A stretch of 64,000 nt of DNA. Origin: Streptomyces malaysiense. Its GTDB lineage: Bacteria > Actinomycetota > Actinomycetes > Streptomycetales > Streptomycetaceae. Below the pieces are notes generated by a model. That model saw only the letters and a list, made by a program, of their open reading frames with translations, was not told the origin of the DNA and ran no database searches. The DNA lies in assembly GCF_000980885.2 (NCBI RefSeq), contig NZ_LBDA02000062.1, positions 43,682 through 107,681 on the forward strand, in the 5' to 3' direction. The number at the start of each line of letters is the position of its first letter. The first letter of the stretch is position 1. Below are positions 52,661-61,653 of the stretch, piece by piece. A program made the position numbers and the translations under genes.

Positions 52661-54283
52661 GTGGTGACCTTGGACGTACGGCCTCAGCTGCTCGACACAC
52701 TCTCCGCTCTGCGCGACCGTGTCGCCGCCGCACGCTTTCCGCTCCCCCTGGCCGGGGCCCCACGCGCGCGTGCCAACCGCGACGAACTCCTCGCCCAGCT
52801 GGACGACTATCTCGTGCCCAGACTACGGGCCCCCGAGGCGCCGCTGCTGGCCGTGGTCGGCGGGTCCACCGGCGCGGGGAAGTCGACCCTCGTCAACTCC
52901 CTCGTCGGGCACCGCGTGAGCGAGGCCGGCGTACTCAGGCCGACGACCCGCACCCCGGTCCTGGTCTGCCATCCGGCGGACCATCACTGGTTCAGCGGCA
53001 TGCGCGTCCTGCCCGACCTCGCGCGCGTCTGGGTGCCCCACCACGACTCCCGCGACGACGACCTGCTGCTCCCGGGCGATCTCCCCGGCGACCAACCGGT
53101 CCGCGCCCTGCGCGTCGAGACCGCCGACACCCTGCCGCGCGGCCTCGCCCTCCTCGACGCCCCCGACGTCGACTCCCTGGTCGCCGAGAACCGCGTCCTC
53201 GCCGCCGAACTGCTCTGCGCCGCCGACATCTGGGTCATGGTCACCAGCGCCGCCCGCTACGCCGACGCCGTCCCCTGGCACCTGCTGCGCACCGCCAAGG
53301 AGTACGACGCCACGCTCGTCACCGTCCTCGACCGCGTGCCCCACCAGGTGGTCTCCGAGGTCTCCCGGCAGTACGCCGCCCTGCTCACCAAGGCCGGCCT
53401 CGGCGACGTGCCCCGCTTCACCGTGCCCGAGCTGCCCGAGTCCGTCTGGAGCGCCGGCCTGCTGCCCGCCACCGCCGTCGCCGCCCTGCGCACGTGGCTC
53501 GTCCAGCACGCCCAGGACCCCGGCGCCCGGCAGTACGTCATGGCCCGTACAGCCCAGGGCCTCCTCGACTCGCTGAGAACCCGCATGCCCGAGCTGGCCG
53601 GGGCCGCCGCCGCCCAGTACGCCGCCGCGCTCCGGCTCACCACCGCCGTGGAGGGCGCGTACGACAGGGAGCACGCGCGCCTGCGCGACCGCCTCCAGTC
53701 CGGCGCCGTACTAGCCGGGGGCGCCCTCAAACGCTGGCGCGCCTTCCCCCTGGACTGCACCGCGGGCGAACTCCTCGACGCCCTCGTGGAGAGCCTCGGC
53801 GCGCTGCTGCTGTGCGCCGTCACCGCAGCCGACGAGCGGGTGGCCGAGGCGTGGCGCCGCGAGCCCGCCGCCACGGCCCCGGGGCTCGCCGGGTGCGACC
53901 CCTCGCCGGAGAGCGCGGAGCACCGGATCGGCTTCGCGGTACGGCGCTGGCGGCGGGAGCTGGAGGAGTACGCAGAGGACGAGGCGCGCCAGCTGGACCG
54001 CAGCGTCGCGCCCGACCCCGAGGCCGTCGCCGCCCTCGTCGCCACCGCCCTGCTGGGCGGCAGACGGGGCCGCCACGCGGGCGAACGGCTCGCCGACCGG
54101 GTCGGCGCCCACGGCGCGCTGCGCCTGCGCGACCGTGCGGAACAACTGCTCACCGAGCACGTGGACCGCGTCGTCCACCGCGAACGCGAACGCCGCCTCG
54201 CCCCGCTCGACGCCCTCGACATCCATCCCGAACCCCAGGCCGAACTCATCGCCGCCCTGTCCGTACTGCAGAAGGAGAGGTGA
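52661..54283 (+). CDS. Dynamin-like GTPase (DynA-type)
   Basis: A 540-residue GTPase of the dynamin-like group without membrane helices. The G1 loop is VVGGSTGAGKSTLVNSLVGH, switch I follows (RPTTRTPVLVC), G3 is LLDAPDVDSL and the G4 region is VTVLDRVP (not the standard NKxD). Long helices follow. In S. venezuelae a two-gene operon, dynA-dynB, encodes dynamin-like proteins that stabilise FtsZ rings during sporulation septation; the arrangement here fits it. I placed the start at GTG 52661 (GTG 52664 and ATG 52622 are alternatives). The gene stops three bases before the next GTPase gene. Confidence 0.8.
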   Translation: MVTLDVRPQLLDTLSALRDRVAAARFPLPLAGAPRARANRDELLAQLDDYLVPRLRAPEAPLLAVVGGSTGAGKSTLVNSLVGHRVSEAGVLRPTTRTPVLVCHPADHHWFSGMRVLPDLARVWVPHHDSRDDDLLLPGDLPGDQPVRALRVETADTLPRGLALLDAPDVDSLVAENRVLAAELLCAADIWVMVTSAARYADAVPWHLLRTAKEYDATLVTVLDRVPHQVVSEVSRQYAALLTKAGLGDVPRFTVPELPESVWSAGLLPATAVAALRTWLVQHAQDPGARQYVMARTAQGLLDSLRTRMPELAGAAAAQYAAALRLTTAVEGAYDREHARLRDRLQSGAVLAGGALKRWRAFPLDCTAGELLDALVESLGALLLCAVTAADERVAEAWRREPAATAPGLAGCDPSPESAEHRIGFAVRRWRRELEEYAEDEARQLDRSVAPDPEAVAALVATALLGGRRGRHAGERLADRVGAHGALRLRDRAEQLLTEHVDRVVHRERERRLAPLDALDIHPEPQAELIAALSVLQKER

Positions 54284-54286
54284 CCG

Positions 54287-56596
54287 GTGTCCGCCGTCAC
54301 TGACCAGGAGCACATGGACCACACAGATCGCGTCGAGCCCAGGGACCCCGTGAGCCCCGTCGACCCCATCGGCCCTGTGGACCCCGTCAACCCCATCGAC
54401 CACATCGCGGGTCCGAGGAGCACCGACATCCGGAAACAGGGGGAGAGCATCCCGGGGGGCCACGCCCACGGCGCGGTGGCGGACGGCCGGGCCGACAGGG
54501 CCGGAGACGGAGACGGAGACGGAGACGGAGACGGTGACCGTGACAGAGACGGTGACGGTGCGACGGTCACCGCGGTCCCCGCTGCGGAGGACCGGGGGGA
54601 GGAAGGTACGCCGATGCCGGACGCGAGCGGGGTCGTAGCGGACGAGGCCAGCGAGGGCGCCGAGGACGGAGCGAAGGCGGCGGCCCTGGGCTCGAAGGGT
54701 GAGGAGGGCGGACCCCGCGCGCCGGAAAGCGGGCCCGGCGGCCCCTCCCGCGCCGCGCGAGCCCTCCGTACCGCCGATCCGGAAGGCGCCCCGGCCACCC
54801 CCTCCAACTCACCGGAACGCTCGACCGGCTCAGCCCTCTCCACCCCTTCCTCTTCCTCTCCCTCCACCCCCTCCATCCCCTCCGGCTCCTGGGACGACGG
54901 CCTCATCGCCCGCCGTATCACCGACGCCTCGGCCGCCGTCGCGCTCGCCACCCCCCTGGAGCCGGTCCCGGCCCGTGGCGGGGCCGCCCGAACCGTCGTC
55001 CCACTCGCCTACGAAGGCCCCCTCCGTTCCCGTCTCGACGCCCTGCGGGAGCTGGTCGGGCTCTCCCGGACACGGCTGGACGGCGAGACCCTCGCCGAGG
55101 CGGGCCGGGTGCTGGACAAGGCGGCGGACCGGCGCAAGCTGTCCGGGCGGCACACGGTCGTCGCGATCGCGGGCGCCACCGGCAGCGGCAAGTCGCAGCT
55201 GTTCAACTCCCTCGCCGGGGTGGCCATCTCGGAGACGGGAGTACGGCGCCCGACCACCTCCTCGCCGATCGCGTGCAGTTGGAGCGACGGCGCCGCGGGA
55301 CTCATCGACCGGCTCGGCATCCCGGGCCGGCTGCGCCGCCGTCCGCTGAACAACCCGGAGTCGGACGAGCAGTTGCGGGGGCTGGTCCTGATCGATCTGC
55401 CCGACCACGACTCCGCCGCCGTGCAGCACCGTGAACAGGTCGACAGGATCCTGAAGCTGGTGGACGCGGTGATCTGGGTCGTCGACCCTGAGAAGTACGC
55501 CGACGCCGTGCTGCACGAGCGCTATCTGCGGCCCATGGCAGGCCACGCCGAGGTCATGTTCGTCGTGCTCAACCAGGTCGACCGGCTGCCCGGAGAGGCC
55601 GCCGACCAGGTCCTGGACGATCTGCGGCGGCTGCTCGACGAGGACGGCGTGGCACTCGGCGAGCACGGCGAGCCCGGCGCCACCGTGCTCGCGCTGTCCG
55701 CGCTCACCGGTGAGGGGGTCGGCGAACTGCGCGAGTCGCTCGGCGAGTTCGTGGCCGAACGGGGCGCGGCGGCCCGCAGGGTCGCCGCCGATGTGGACGC
55801 GGCCGCGGCCGGACTGCGGCCCGTCTACGCCGCCGGGCGCCGGGTCGGGCTCAGCGAGGAGGCGCGCGAGGAGTTCGCCGCGCGGCTCGCGGACGCGGTG
55901 GGCGCCACCGCGGCGGGCGAGGCCGCCGAGCGGGCCTGGCTGCGCAACGCCAACCGGGCCTGCGGCACACCCTGGCTGCGCTTGTGGCGCTGGTACCAGA
56001 AGCGCGGTACGGCGGCGACCGGCCGCCATCGGTCAGGAGCCCAGGCCGACGAGGAGGCGACGGCGCGGCAGCGCGTGGAGCAGGCGGTCCGTACGGTGGC
56101 CGACCGGGCCTCGGCCGGGCTGCCGGGGCCGTGGGCGCAGGCGGTGCGCGAGGCGGCCGTACGCGGGGCGCAGGGGCTGCCGGAGGCCCTGGACGAGCTG
56201 GCGGAACGGGCCGGGGGCCCCTCCGGGCGGCCGCCGCGGCCGGGCTGGTGGCCGGCGGCGGTACTGGTCCAGGCGGCGATGACGCTGCTCCAGATCGCGG
56301 GCGGGCTGTGGCTGGCCGGGCAGATCGCCGGGGTGATGGCGCCCAATCTGGGGGTCCCGGTGCTGCTGATGCTGTGCGGGATCGTCGGCGGGCCCCTGGT
56401 GGAGTGGGGCTGCCGGATGGCCGCGCGGGGGCCGGCGCGGCGGTACGGCCAGGACGCGGAACGGCGATTGCGCGAGTCGGCGGCGAGCTGTGGCCGGGCG
56501 CGGGTGCTGGATCCGGTGGCGTCGGAACTGCTGCGGTACGGGGAGGTGCGGGAGCAGTACGCGAGGGTGGCGCGGGCGGAGGCCGGGGTGGGGTGA
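54287..56596 (+). CDS. Membrane-bound dynamin-like GTPase (DynB-type)
   Basis: A 769-residue protein. The first roughly 250 residues are disordered and biased (VDPIGPVDPVNPID, then a run of GD dipeptides near 54500-54550, then Ser/Pro-rich sequence). The GTPase has G1 IAGATGSGKSQLFNSLAG, G3 LIDLPDHDS and G4 NQVD. Two membrane helices lie near the C-terminus (AAVLVQAAMTLLQIAGGLWL and LGVPVLLMLCGIVGG). The soluble first GTPase would be held at the septal membrane by this one. The GTG at 54287 follows AGGAGAGG at the end of the previous gene. The GTPase domain also resembles YfjP/EngA-type proteins, but the pairing favours DynAB. Confidence 0.8.
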   Translation: MSAVTDQEHMDHTDRVEPRDPVSPVDPIGPVDPVNPIDHIAGPRSTDIRKQGESIPGGHAHGAVADGRADRAGDGDGDGDGDGDRDRDGDGATVTAVPAAEDRGEEGTPMPDASGVVADEASEGAEDGAKAAALGSKGEEGGPRAPESGPGGPSRAARALRTADPEGAPATPSNSPERSTGSALSTPSSSSPSTPSIPSGSWDDGLIARRITDASAAVALATPLEPVPARGGAARTVVPLAYEGPLRSRLDALRELVGLSRTRLDGETLAEAGRVLDKAADRRKLSGRHTVVAIAGATGSGKSQLFNSLAGVAISETGVRRPTTSSPIACSWSDGAAGLIDRLGIPGRLRRRPLNNPESDEQLRGLVLIDLPDHDSAAVQHREQVDRILKLVDAVIWVVDPEKYADAVLHERYLRPMAGHAEVMFVVLNQVDRLPGEAADQVLDDLRRLLDEDGVALGEHGEPGATVLALSALTGEGVGELRESLGEFVAERGAAARRVAADVDAAAAGLRPVYAAGRRVGLSEEAREEFAARLADAVGATAAGEAAERAWLRNANRACGTPWLRLWRWYQKRGTAATGRHRSGAQADEEATARQRVEQAVRTVADRASAGLPGPWAQAVREAAVRGAQGLPEALDELAERAGGPSGRPPRPGWWPAAVLVQAAMTLLQIAGGLWLAGQIAGVMAPNLGVPVLLMLCGIVGGPLVEWGCRMAARGPARRYGQDAERRLRESAASCGRARVLDPVASELLRYGEVREQYARVARAEAGVG

Positions 56597-56913
56597 GTCC
56601 CGCCGGTGCCGAGTGCTGCGCCGTGCCGCATGAGTCCGTGCCGTAGCGCGTGAGTTCTCTTCCCTGTCAGGCGAGTTGACCCGGTACCGGTCGGTGTCGT
56701 GCGAGGCAGGGCGGGGCAGGGCGGTTCGCCGGTGGTGGTCACTCGTGTGGGTGGCGGAGTTCTCCACAGGTGTGGGGGCCGTCCACAGCGCTCTGCGGGC
56801 CCGGCCCGACGGCGGCAGTCTGGGGTCGTGGCAGACGCCGCCGTACGGGACGGGCCCGTACGTACGTCCGCCCGCCCGGCCGAGGGCGCCGGGCGGGGGA
56901 GGGGAGCGCGAGG
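56597..56913 (+). promoter_or_regulatory. ssbB leader with two DnaA-box-like 9-mers
   Basis: This 317-base gap has no supported gene. TTCTCCACA (56760-56768) and CCGTCCACA (56779-56787) both fit the Streptomyces DnaA box pattern (Y-Y-V-TCCACA) and lie 19 bases apart in the same orientation, about 130 bases before the ssbB start. They could bind DnaA; two boxes are far too few for an origin. Confidence 0.4.
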
Positions 56914-57390
56914 ATGCACGAGACCGTGGTCTGTGTGGTGGGCAATGTGGCGACCGCGCCGGTGTACCGGGAGCTGGCGGCGGGGCCGTCGCTGCGGTTC
57001 CGGCTCGCGGCGACCGCGCGCTACTGGGACCGGGAGAAGAGCGCCTGGACGGACGGGCACACCAACTTCTTCACGGTGTGGGCCAACCGCCAGCTCGCCG
57101 TCAACGCGATGGCGTCGGTGGAGGTGGGGCAGCCGCTGGTCGTGCAGGGCCGGCTGAAGGTGCGCACCGACGGGCGCGAGGGGCAGCAGCAGTGGGCGTC
57201 GGCGGACATCGACGCCACGGCGATCGGCCATGACCTCTCGCGGGGTACGGCGGCTTTCCGTCGCGCTGGCAAACCGGAACCCCCTGCCGGGGCCGCTCGG
57301 CCCGAACCCGACTGGGCCACCCCGGTTCCGCCGGACACCGGCGAGGACACTCCCGTCCAACAGGTCTCGGAACCAGCCACAGTGACGTGA
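56914..57390 (+). CDS. ssbB: Single-stranded DNA-binding protein SsbB
   Basis: A 158-residue SSB paralogue with an OB fold (ETVVCVVGNVATAPVYREL, FTVWANRQLAVNAMASVEVG, QPLVVQGRLKVRT) and a short tail that lacks the acidic DDDIPF tip used by the essential SsbA to recruit partners. In S. coelicolor SsbB acts in chromosome segregation during sporulation, and it follows the dynamin-like pair here. The ATG at 56914 follows GGGGAG. Confidence 0.88.
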   Translation: MHETVVCVVGNVATAPVYRELAAGPSLRFRLAATARYWDREKSAWTDGHTNFFTVWANRQLAVNAMASVEVGQPLVVQGRLKVRTDGREGQQQWASADIDATAIGHDLSRGTAAFRRAGKPEPPAGAARPEPDWATPVPPDTGEDTPVQQVSEPATVT

Positions 57391-57399
57391 AGTCAGCTG

Positions 57400-57413
57400 T
57401 CCACCCGGGTGGA
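57400..57413. promoter_or_regulatory. Perfect 14-bp palindrome downstream of ssbB
   Basis: TCCACCCGGGTGGA is fully self-complementary, lies ten bases after the ssbB stop and about 190 bases before the next start codon. It may be an operator or the foot of a weak terminator. Confidence 0.3.
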
Positions 57414-57605
57414 TTTGTCGATAAGGGCTGTTCAAGGGTGGTCCGGCGATAACGATTCCGGATCAGAAACGCAATCTGATCATCCGACCGGCCGGGGAGG
57501 CGCAGCCCGAGTCCATAGGATGCCGGGCATGCCCCTCGGGGCTGCCGATTCTGCTGGTGGGACCCGTCCCCCACGTCCAACGGGTCCTGCTCGAAGGGGA
57601 ATTCT

Positions 57606-59006
57606 GTGCTTGCTGCGCTCTCTGGGTTCTGCCGGTCCACCACCGTGGCCCGCCTGGCCGCCACCGCCACGGTGTCCGGGCTCGTGGCGGCCGGTGTGCT
57701 GTCCGGCGCGGGTACGGCCGCGGCCGATGTGGCGCCGCAGACCGAGGGCGGGGCGAGCGCCACCCTGGACGGTCTGAAGACCTTCGGTGAGGCCGTGGTC
57801 CATGACGCCGGCGGCGACCAGCGGGTGTCGGCGGGGCTGTTCGAGATGTCGGTGGACGGCGGCGGCACCCTCCAGACGTACGGCGTCGACCTGCACAACC
57901 CGGTGCAGCGCGACGCCCACTACCAGGAGACGTCCTGGAGCAGCACCTCGCTCGGCGGCAACCGGGACGCGGGCAGGATCCGCTGGATCGTGCAGCACTC
58001 CTACCCCCAGGTCAACGACCTCGCCGCGCTCGCCCACCGGGCCGGCGTGGGCAGCCTCACCGAGCAGGACGCGGCGACCGGCACCCAGGTGGCCATCTGG
58101 CGGTACTCGGACCACGTCAAGGTCGACGCCGTGACCCCGGGCGCCGAGAAGCTCGCCGGCTACCTCCAGCGCAGCGCCCGTACCAGCGGCGAGCCGGCGG
58201 CCTCGCTGACCCTGGACCCGGCCGCGGTCTCCGGCCGGCCCGGAGGCGTGATCGGCCCGGTGACCGTGCACACCAACGCGGGCGCGGTCACGGTGATACC
58301 GCCCGCGGACGCGGCCACCAGCGGGGTGCGGATCACCGACAAGACCGGCAAGGCGCTCACCACGGCGAAGAACGGCAGCCGGATCTACTTCGACATCCCG
58401 AAGGACGCGGCGGACGGCTCCGCCCAGCTGAGCGTGCAGGGTTCGACGACCGTCCCGGTGGGGCGCGCCCTCGCCTCCGACAGCCGCAGCCAGACCCAGA
58501 TCCTGGCCGGCTCCAGCGAGTCCGCGGTCTCCGCGAGCGCGACGGCCGACTGGGCCGCGCAGGGCGCGATACCGGCGGTGTCGGCGCGCAAGGACTGCGC
58601 CAAGGGCACGGTGGACATCACGGCCGCCGACAAGGGCGACCAGCCCTTCACCTTCAGCCTGATGGGCGCCGAGCACACCGTCCCGGCCGGCGCCACGCAC
58701 ACCGTCCCCGTCCCCGTGCAGGAGGACCAGGGCTACGACTTCACGATCACCGGCGCGAACGGCTTCACCCGCCGCTTCGCGGGCGTCCTGGACTGCAGGA
58801 TCCAGGGCACGATCGTCTCCAGGACCGCCGCTCAGACCGTCGGCGAACCGACCCCGCTGGCCACCCCCGCCCCCGACGACACCGACCTCGCCGCGACGGG
58901 CGGCTCCGCCGTCACCCCCCTGATAGCCGGCGCCGCCATCGGCCTGGTCGTCATCGGCGGCGCGGTCCTGGTCCTCCTGCGCAAGCGGGAGCAGCCGGGC
59001 GAGTGA
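57606..59006 (+). CDS. Sortase-anchored thioester-domain-like surface protein
   Basis: A 466-residue cell-wall protein. Signal peptide about 1-41; an N-terminal domain of the TQxA/thioester type with VSAGLFEMSVDGGG, TYGVDLHNPVQ and AATGTQVAIWRYSD (Gln161); Ig-like or Cna-like domains; LAATG (428-432), a membrane helix and RKREQPGE. LAXTG is the class E sortase signal of Streptomyces. Thioester domains bond covalently to host or matrix amines through a Cys-Gln thioester, but here the Cys expected in TY(C)xD is Gly93, and no other Cys occurs in that domain. It may therefore bind without a covalent link. The GTG at 57606 follows AAGGGG. Confidence 0.8.
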   Translation: MLAALSGFCRSTTVARLAATATVSGLVAAGVLSGAGTAAADVAPQTEGGASATLDGLKTFGEAVVHDAGGDQRVSAGLFEMSVDGGGTLQTYGVDLHNPVQRDAHYQETSWSSTSLGGNRDAGRIRWIVQHSYPQVNDLAALAHRAGVGSLTEQDAATGTQVAIWRYSDHVKVDAVTPGAEKLAGYLQRSARTSGEPAASLTLDPAAVSGRPGGVIGPVTVHTNAGAVTVIPPADAATSGVRITDKTGKALTTAKNGSRIYFDIPKDAADGSAQLSVQGSTTVPVGRALASDSRSQTQILAGSSESAVSASATADWAAQGAIPAVSARKDCAKGTVDITAADKGDQPFTFSLMGAEHTVPAGATHTVPVPVQEDQGYDFTITGANGFTRRFAGVLDCRIQGTIVSRTAAQTVGEPTPLATPAPDDTDLAATGGSAVTPLIAGAAIGLVVIGGAVLVLLRKREQPGE

Positions 59007-59214
59007 GGCCCCTTGCCGCGTCCGGACTTCGACCGGCGCGGACCCCTTCAGTCGGGCGGCCCGATCGGCGGGCCGCGGCGTGAGCGATCCGCGGGGACTT
59101 CGCTCTCCTTCCTGATCCGGCCAAAGGAAGGACGTGTCAGCCCGTGTCCGCCTGGACCCGGGTCGGCCACGGCCCGGCGTGCCTAGGCTGTCCCCGCCAC
59201 GGAAGGGCGGTGCC

Positions 59215-59619
59215 ATGGAGGCTGACTCCCGGACCAGAGACGCGATCGAGGAGCACTGGCGGGCCTCGGAACGCGGGGACACCGAAGCCGAGCACGCCAT
59301 CTACGCCGCGGACGCGATCCTGGACTACCCGCAGTCCGGTGAGCGGTTCAGGGGCCGCGAGCGGATCTCCGCGCAGCGCGGCGGGCACCCGGCAGACCGG
59401 CACTTCACCGTCCGGCGGATCACCGGCCACGGCAGTCTGTGGGTGAGCGAGTGCGTCATCACTTACGACGGCGTTCCCTCCTACTCGGTCAGCGTCATGG
59501 AGTTCACCGGCCGGCACGTGGCGCACGAGACGCAGTACTTCGCCGCCCCCTTCGACGCGCCGGCCTGGCGCGCCGCACTGGCGGAACCGATGCCCGGCCG
59601 AACCATCGCCGGGGCCTGA
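59215..59619 (+). CDS. SnoaL-like / NTF2-fold protein
   Basis: A 134-residue cone-shaped NTF2-fold protein of the SnoaL-like group: an N-terminal helix pair (RTRDAIEEHWRASERGDTEA), then ILDYPQSGERFRGRERI and alternating strands (TVRRITGHGSLWVSECVITY, YSVSVMEFTGRHVAHETQYF). Members are cyclases, isomerases or ligand binders; the reaction cannot be inferred. The ATG at 59215 follows GGAAGGG. It is the last ordinary-looking gene before the accessory stretch. Confidence 0.78.
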   Translation: MEADSRTRDAIEEHWRASERGDTEAEHAIYAADAILDYPQSGERFRGRERISAQRGGHPADRHFTVRRITGHGSLWVSECVITYDGVPSYSVSVMEFTGRHVAHETQYFAAPFDAPAWRAALAEPMPGRTIAGA

Positions 59620-59701
59620 TCCCCGCCCGCCTCCACGAGAGGACATGAAAAGGCCCCTCACCAGAGGGCTTCCCACCGATGAGGCGCCGTCTCACGCAGC
59701 C

Positions 59702-59741
59702 TGGGCCGTACTTGGGCCGTACTTGGGCCGTCATGGGCCGT
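59702..59741. repeat. Iterated TGGGCCGT motif, left boundary of the accessory stretch
   Basis: TGGGCCGT occurs four times at 59702, 59713, 59724 and 59734, so the period is 11, 11 and 10 bases, one helical turn. The same motif with the same 11-base period recurs at 63487-63505. Helically phased short repeats next to an island border resemble arm-type integrase sites. Confidence 0.7.
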
Positions 59742-59881
59742 GACCGGCGGCCCGGTACATCGCGGAGACGGCTTTCCGGGTGCGTATCTCGCTGGACGGC
59801 ACGAGGCGGGTGCCCAAGGAGCAGGTCCTGGCGAGGATCTCGCCCTTGGCGGCGAGGGCGGCCACCTGTCACGATCAAGCC

Positions 59882-60166
59882 GTGGTCAACCCTGCAAAGA
59901 TCGCGAGGCGGATGGACGCCCTCCTCACACGATTCGTGGCGCGGACGGACGTCCTCTTCCCGAAGATCGCGAGGCCGGTGGGCATACTCCTCGACCTCGT
60001 GGGTGGCCCCGTGATCGGTGCACTGCTGTTCTCCGAAGGGATCAAGACCTACCGCGACGGTGGATCCGCAGGCTGGCCCATCGCGGGATCCGCTCTGCTC
60101 CTGATCAACTTGCGGGTGGCCTGGCGACGATTCTCCCGACTCAGGAAGCGCGTCACGTCGCCGTAG
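59882..60166 (+). CDS. Hypothetical membrane-associated protein
   Basis: A 94-residue protein with an amphipathic, basic N-terminus (NPAKIARRMDALLTRFVART), a hydrophobic segment (GILLDLVGGPVIGALLFSEG) and a second (AGWPIAGSALLLINLRVAWR) before a basic tail. I chose GTG 59882. The frame is open back to 59744 and reads RYIAETAFRVRISLDGTRR and VPKEQVLARISPLAARAA, which looks protein-like, so a longer start at 59780 or a fused remnant is possible. No family recognised. Confidence 0.5.
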   Translation: MVNPAKIARRMDALLTRFVARTDVLFPKIARPVGILLDLVGGPVIGALLFSEGIKTYRDGGSAGWPIAGSALLLINLRVAWRRFSRLRKRVTSP

Positions 60167-60195
60167 CGGCGAAGGGCGACCGGCGGCGGCAGATG

Positions 60196-60249
60196 CCCCG
60201 GCAACCGGCAGTGCCCCACACCAGCCTTCGCGGGCTTCCTGGCAGCCTG
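60196..60249. repeat. Imperfect 54-bp direct repeat, left copy
   Basis: It starts CCCCGGCAACCGG and continues AG.GCCCCAC.CC..C..TC...GGCTTCC.GGC.GCCTG. It matches the copy at 62566-62618 at roughly three quarters of positions, including a 13-base perfect start. It lies just behind the stop of the 60,166 gene. Confidence 0.65.
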
Positions 60250-60393
60250 CCCCGCACGAGCAAGGTGACGGGCCTGGGCTGTGCGGCGGCAGCCAGGACG
60301 ACAGCCGCCGGCCCGGGACGCGGGCGCCGGGCTTCCACGCGCCCCGGATCGGAGTTGGGGCCGGTGCGCACAGCGCGCCCGGATTCCGGCAGG

Positions 60394-61062
60394 TCAGGAA
60401 GCGATCAGTCGGCTGGTGAAGCCGTCGCGGATGAGGGATTCGTACGCTTCACGCACGTCGGCCGGGACCTCCTGTTCGATGGCGAATCCGCGCCTCGGGT
60501 ACTCGATCACCCGCTGGAGATCACCGACGAGCATGTCCAGGACGAGCTTCTCGTCACCGATGGACTTCACGTAGTCGTACAGATCCAACGGCTCCGACGC
60601 ACAGCGGATCTCGACGCCGGGCCACAGCTTGCGGGCGGTCGCGTACGAGCGCCGTTCCATGTAGGGCTTGGAGACCAGCAGCACGGTGGCCGGGGTGATG
60701 CCGGCGGCGGCGAGGACCTCACGAGAGAGGGTGATGTTCTGCCCGGTGTTGCCGGCGGACGGTTCGAGCAGGATCGCCTCGGAGGGGACACCGAGGCCGA
60801 TGGCGTGCTCGCGGAAGTGGACGGCCTCGCCGCGTGGGAAGACCTTGGCGGTGGTGGGGCTGTTGCCGCCGGTGAAGACCAGGGTCGGGAACAGCCCGGC
60901 GCGGTACAACTCGGCGGAGCGGGTGGCGACGCTGAGGTCGTGACTGCCCAGGCCGATCGCCACGTCGACGGGCCGCAGCGCGTGGTGCATCTGGTGGTAC
61001 TCCCAGATCAGCGCGGCCCGTTGCCACTGCTCCTCGGTGCTGGCCTGCTGGTTGTCGCTCAC
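60394..61062 (-). CDS. YdcF-family (DUF218) protein
   Basis: A 222-residue DUF218/YdcF protein. These proteins have a Rossmann-like fold, and some bind S-adenosylmethionine or act on envelope precursors. The core runs DVAIGLGSHDLSVATRSAEL, FPTLVFTGGNSPTT, then RGEAVHFREHAIGLGVPSEA, ILLEPSAGNTGQNITLSREV and TVLLVSKPYMERRSYATARK, which fits the family's D-x-G-x-G and E-x-x-A-x-N-T pattern. The GTG at 61062 follows GGAGGGA. It has no partner genes nearby. Confidence 0.8.
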   Translation of the reverse strand: MSDNQQASTEEQWQRAALIWEYHQMHHALRPVDVAIGLGSHDLSVATRSAELYRAGLFPTLVFTGGNSPTTAKVFPRGEAVHFREHAIGLGVPSEAILLEPSAGNTGQNITLSREVLAAAGITPATVLLVSKPYMERRSYATARKLWPGVEIRCASEPLDLYDYVKSIGDEKLVLDMLVGDLQRVIEYPRRGFAIEQEVPADVREAYESLIRDGFTSRLIAS

Positions 61063-61653
61063 GCGTCCCTCCCTGGTCGCCGTCGCCGGGGGCGGTCCGG
61101 ATCTCTCACGGCCGGCTTCCACCCGCCGACCGCCTGATGCCGGCAGCCCTCGTGCAGTGCAACACGAGCCACGGCCCGACCGGCGATCCTCCATGACGGA
61201 CCTGGCCGAGAACTTCGGTCTGGAGGACGACTGCCGGTTGCCTGAGTGATCGTTCCTGCGCCCGCTCGGGGCCGTGCGAGGACGCCCAGGGACACTCGAT
61301 GGCAACCGACAGCGACAGACCCCTCACAGCCGCCACCAGTGAAAGCCCAGGTCACAGCGCCCCCGCCCAACGGGTTTCCGCGCAGGGGTGGCGATACGGC
61401 AAGATGGGGAACTCCAGAACTCCGGCAACCAGATCGCCCCTTGGGGAGGGCCACTCCCCCATCGGGACCCCACCGACCTGGTGAGCACGTGCCACATGCG
61501 TGCCAGAACAGGCGGGGAACAGCGGGGAATCACAGAGTGAGGAGCAGCGCACCGAGGGACGGCGATCATGCCGTTTCGGCAGGTCAGAGGTCTAATTGCC
61601 CTCCAGATGACCTAAGCTTCCCGAGCTGAGGTCCCACCGCAGTCGAGGGCCCG
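61063..61653. other. 590-base stretch without a supported gene
   Basis: GC is lower and irregular compared with the rest of the window and no frame shows normal codon bias with a ribosome site. A 61-codon plus-strand frame (61299-61484) containing WRYGKMGNSRTPATRS is the most protein-like segment but is not convincing. Decayed mobile or orphan DNA is the likeliest content. Confidence 0.4.

Noticed and set aside
56676..57233. Plus-strand frame overlapping the start of ssbB
   Set aside because: It crosses into ssbB out of phase, and the composition is typical of a shadow frame. The DnaA-like sites lie inside it.
61299..61484. A 61-codon plus-strand frame with WRYGKMGNSRTPATRS
   Set aside because: Somewhat protein-like, but third-position GC is low for this genome, there is no ribosome site and no recognisable family.
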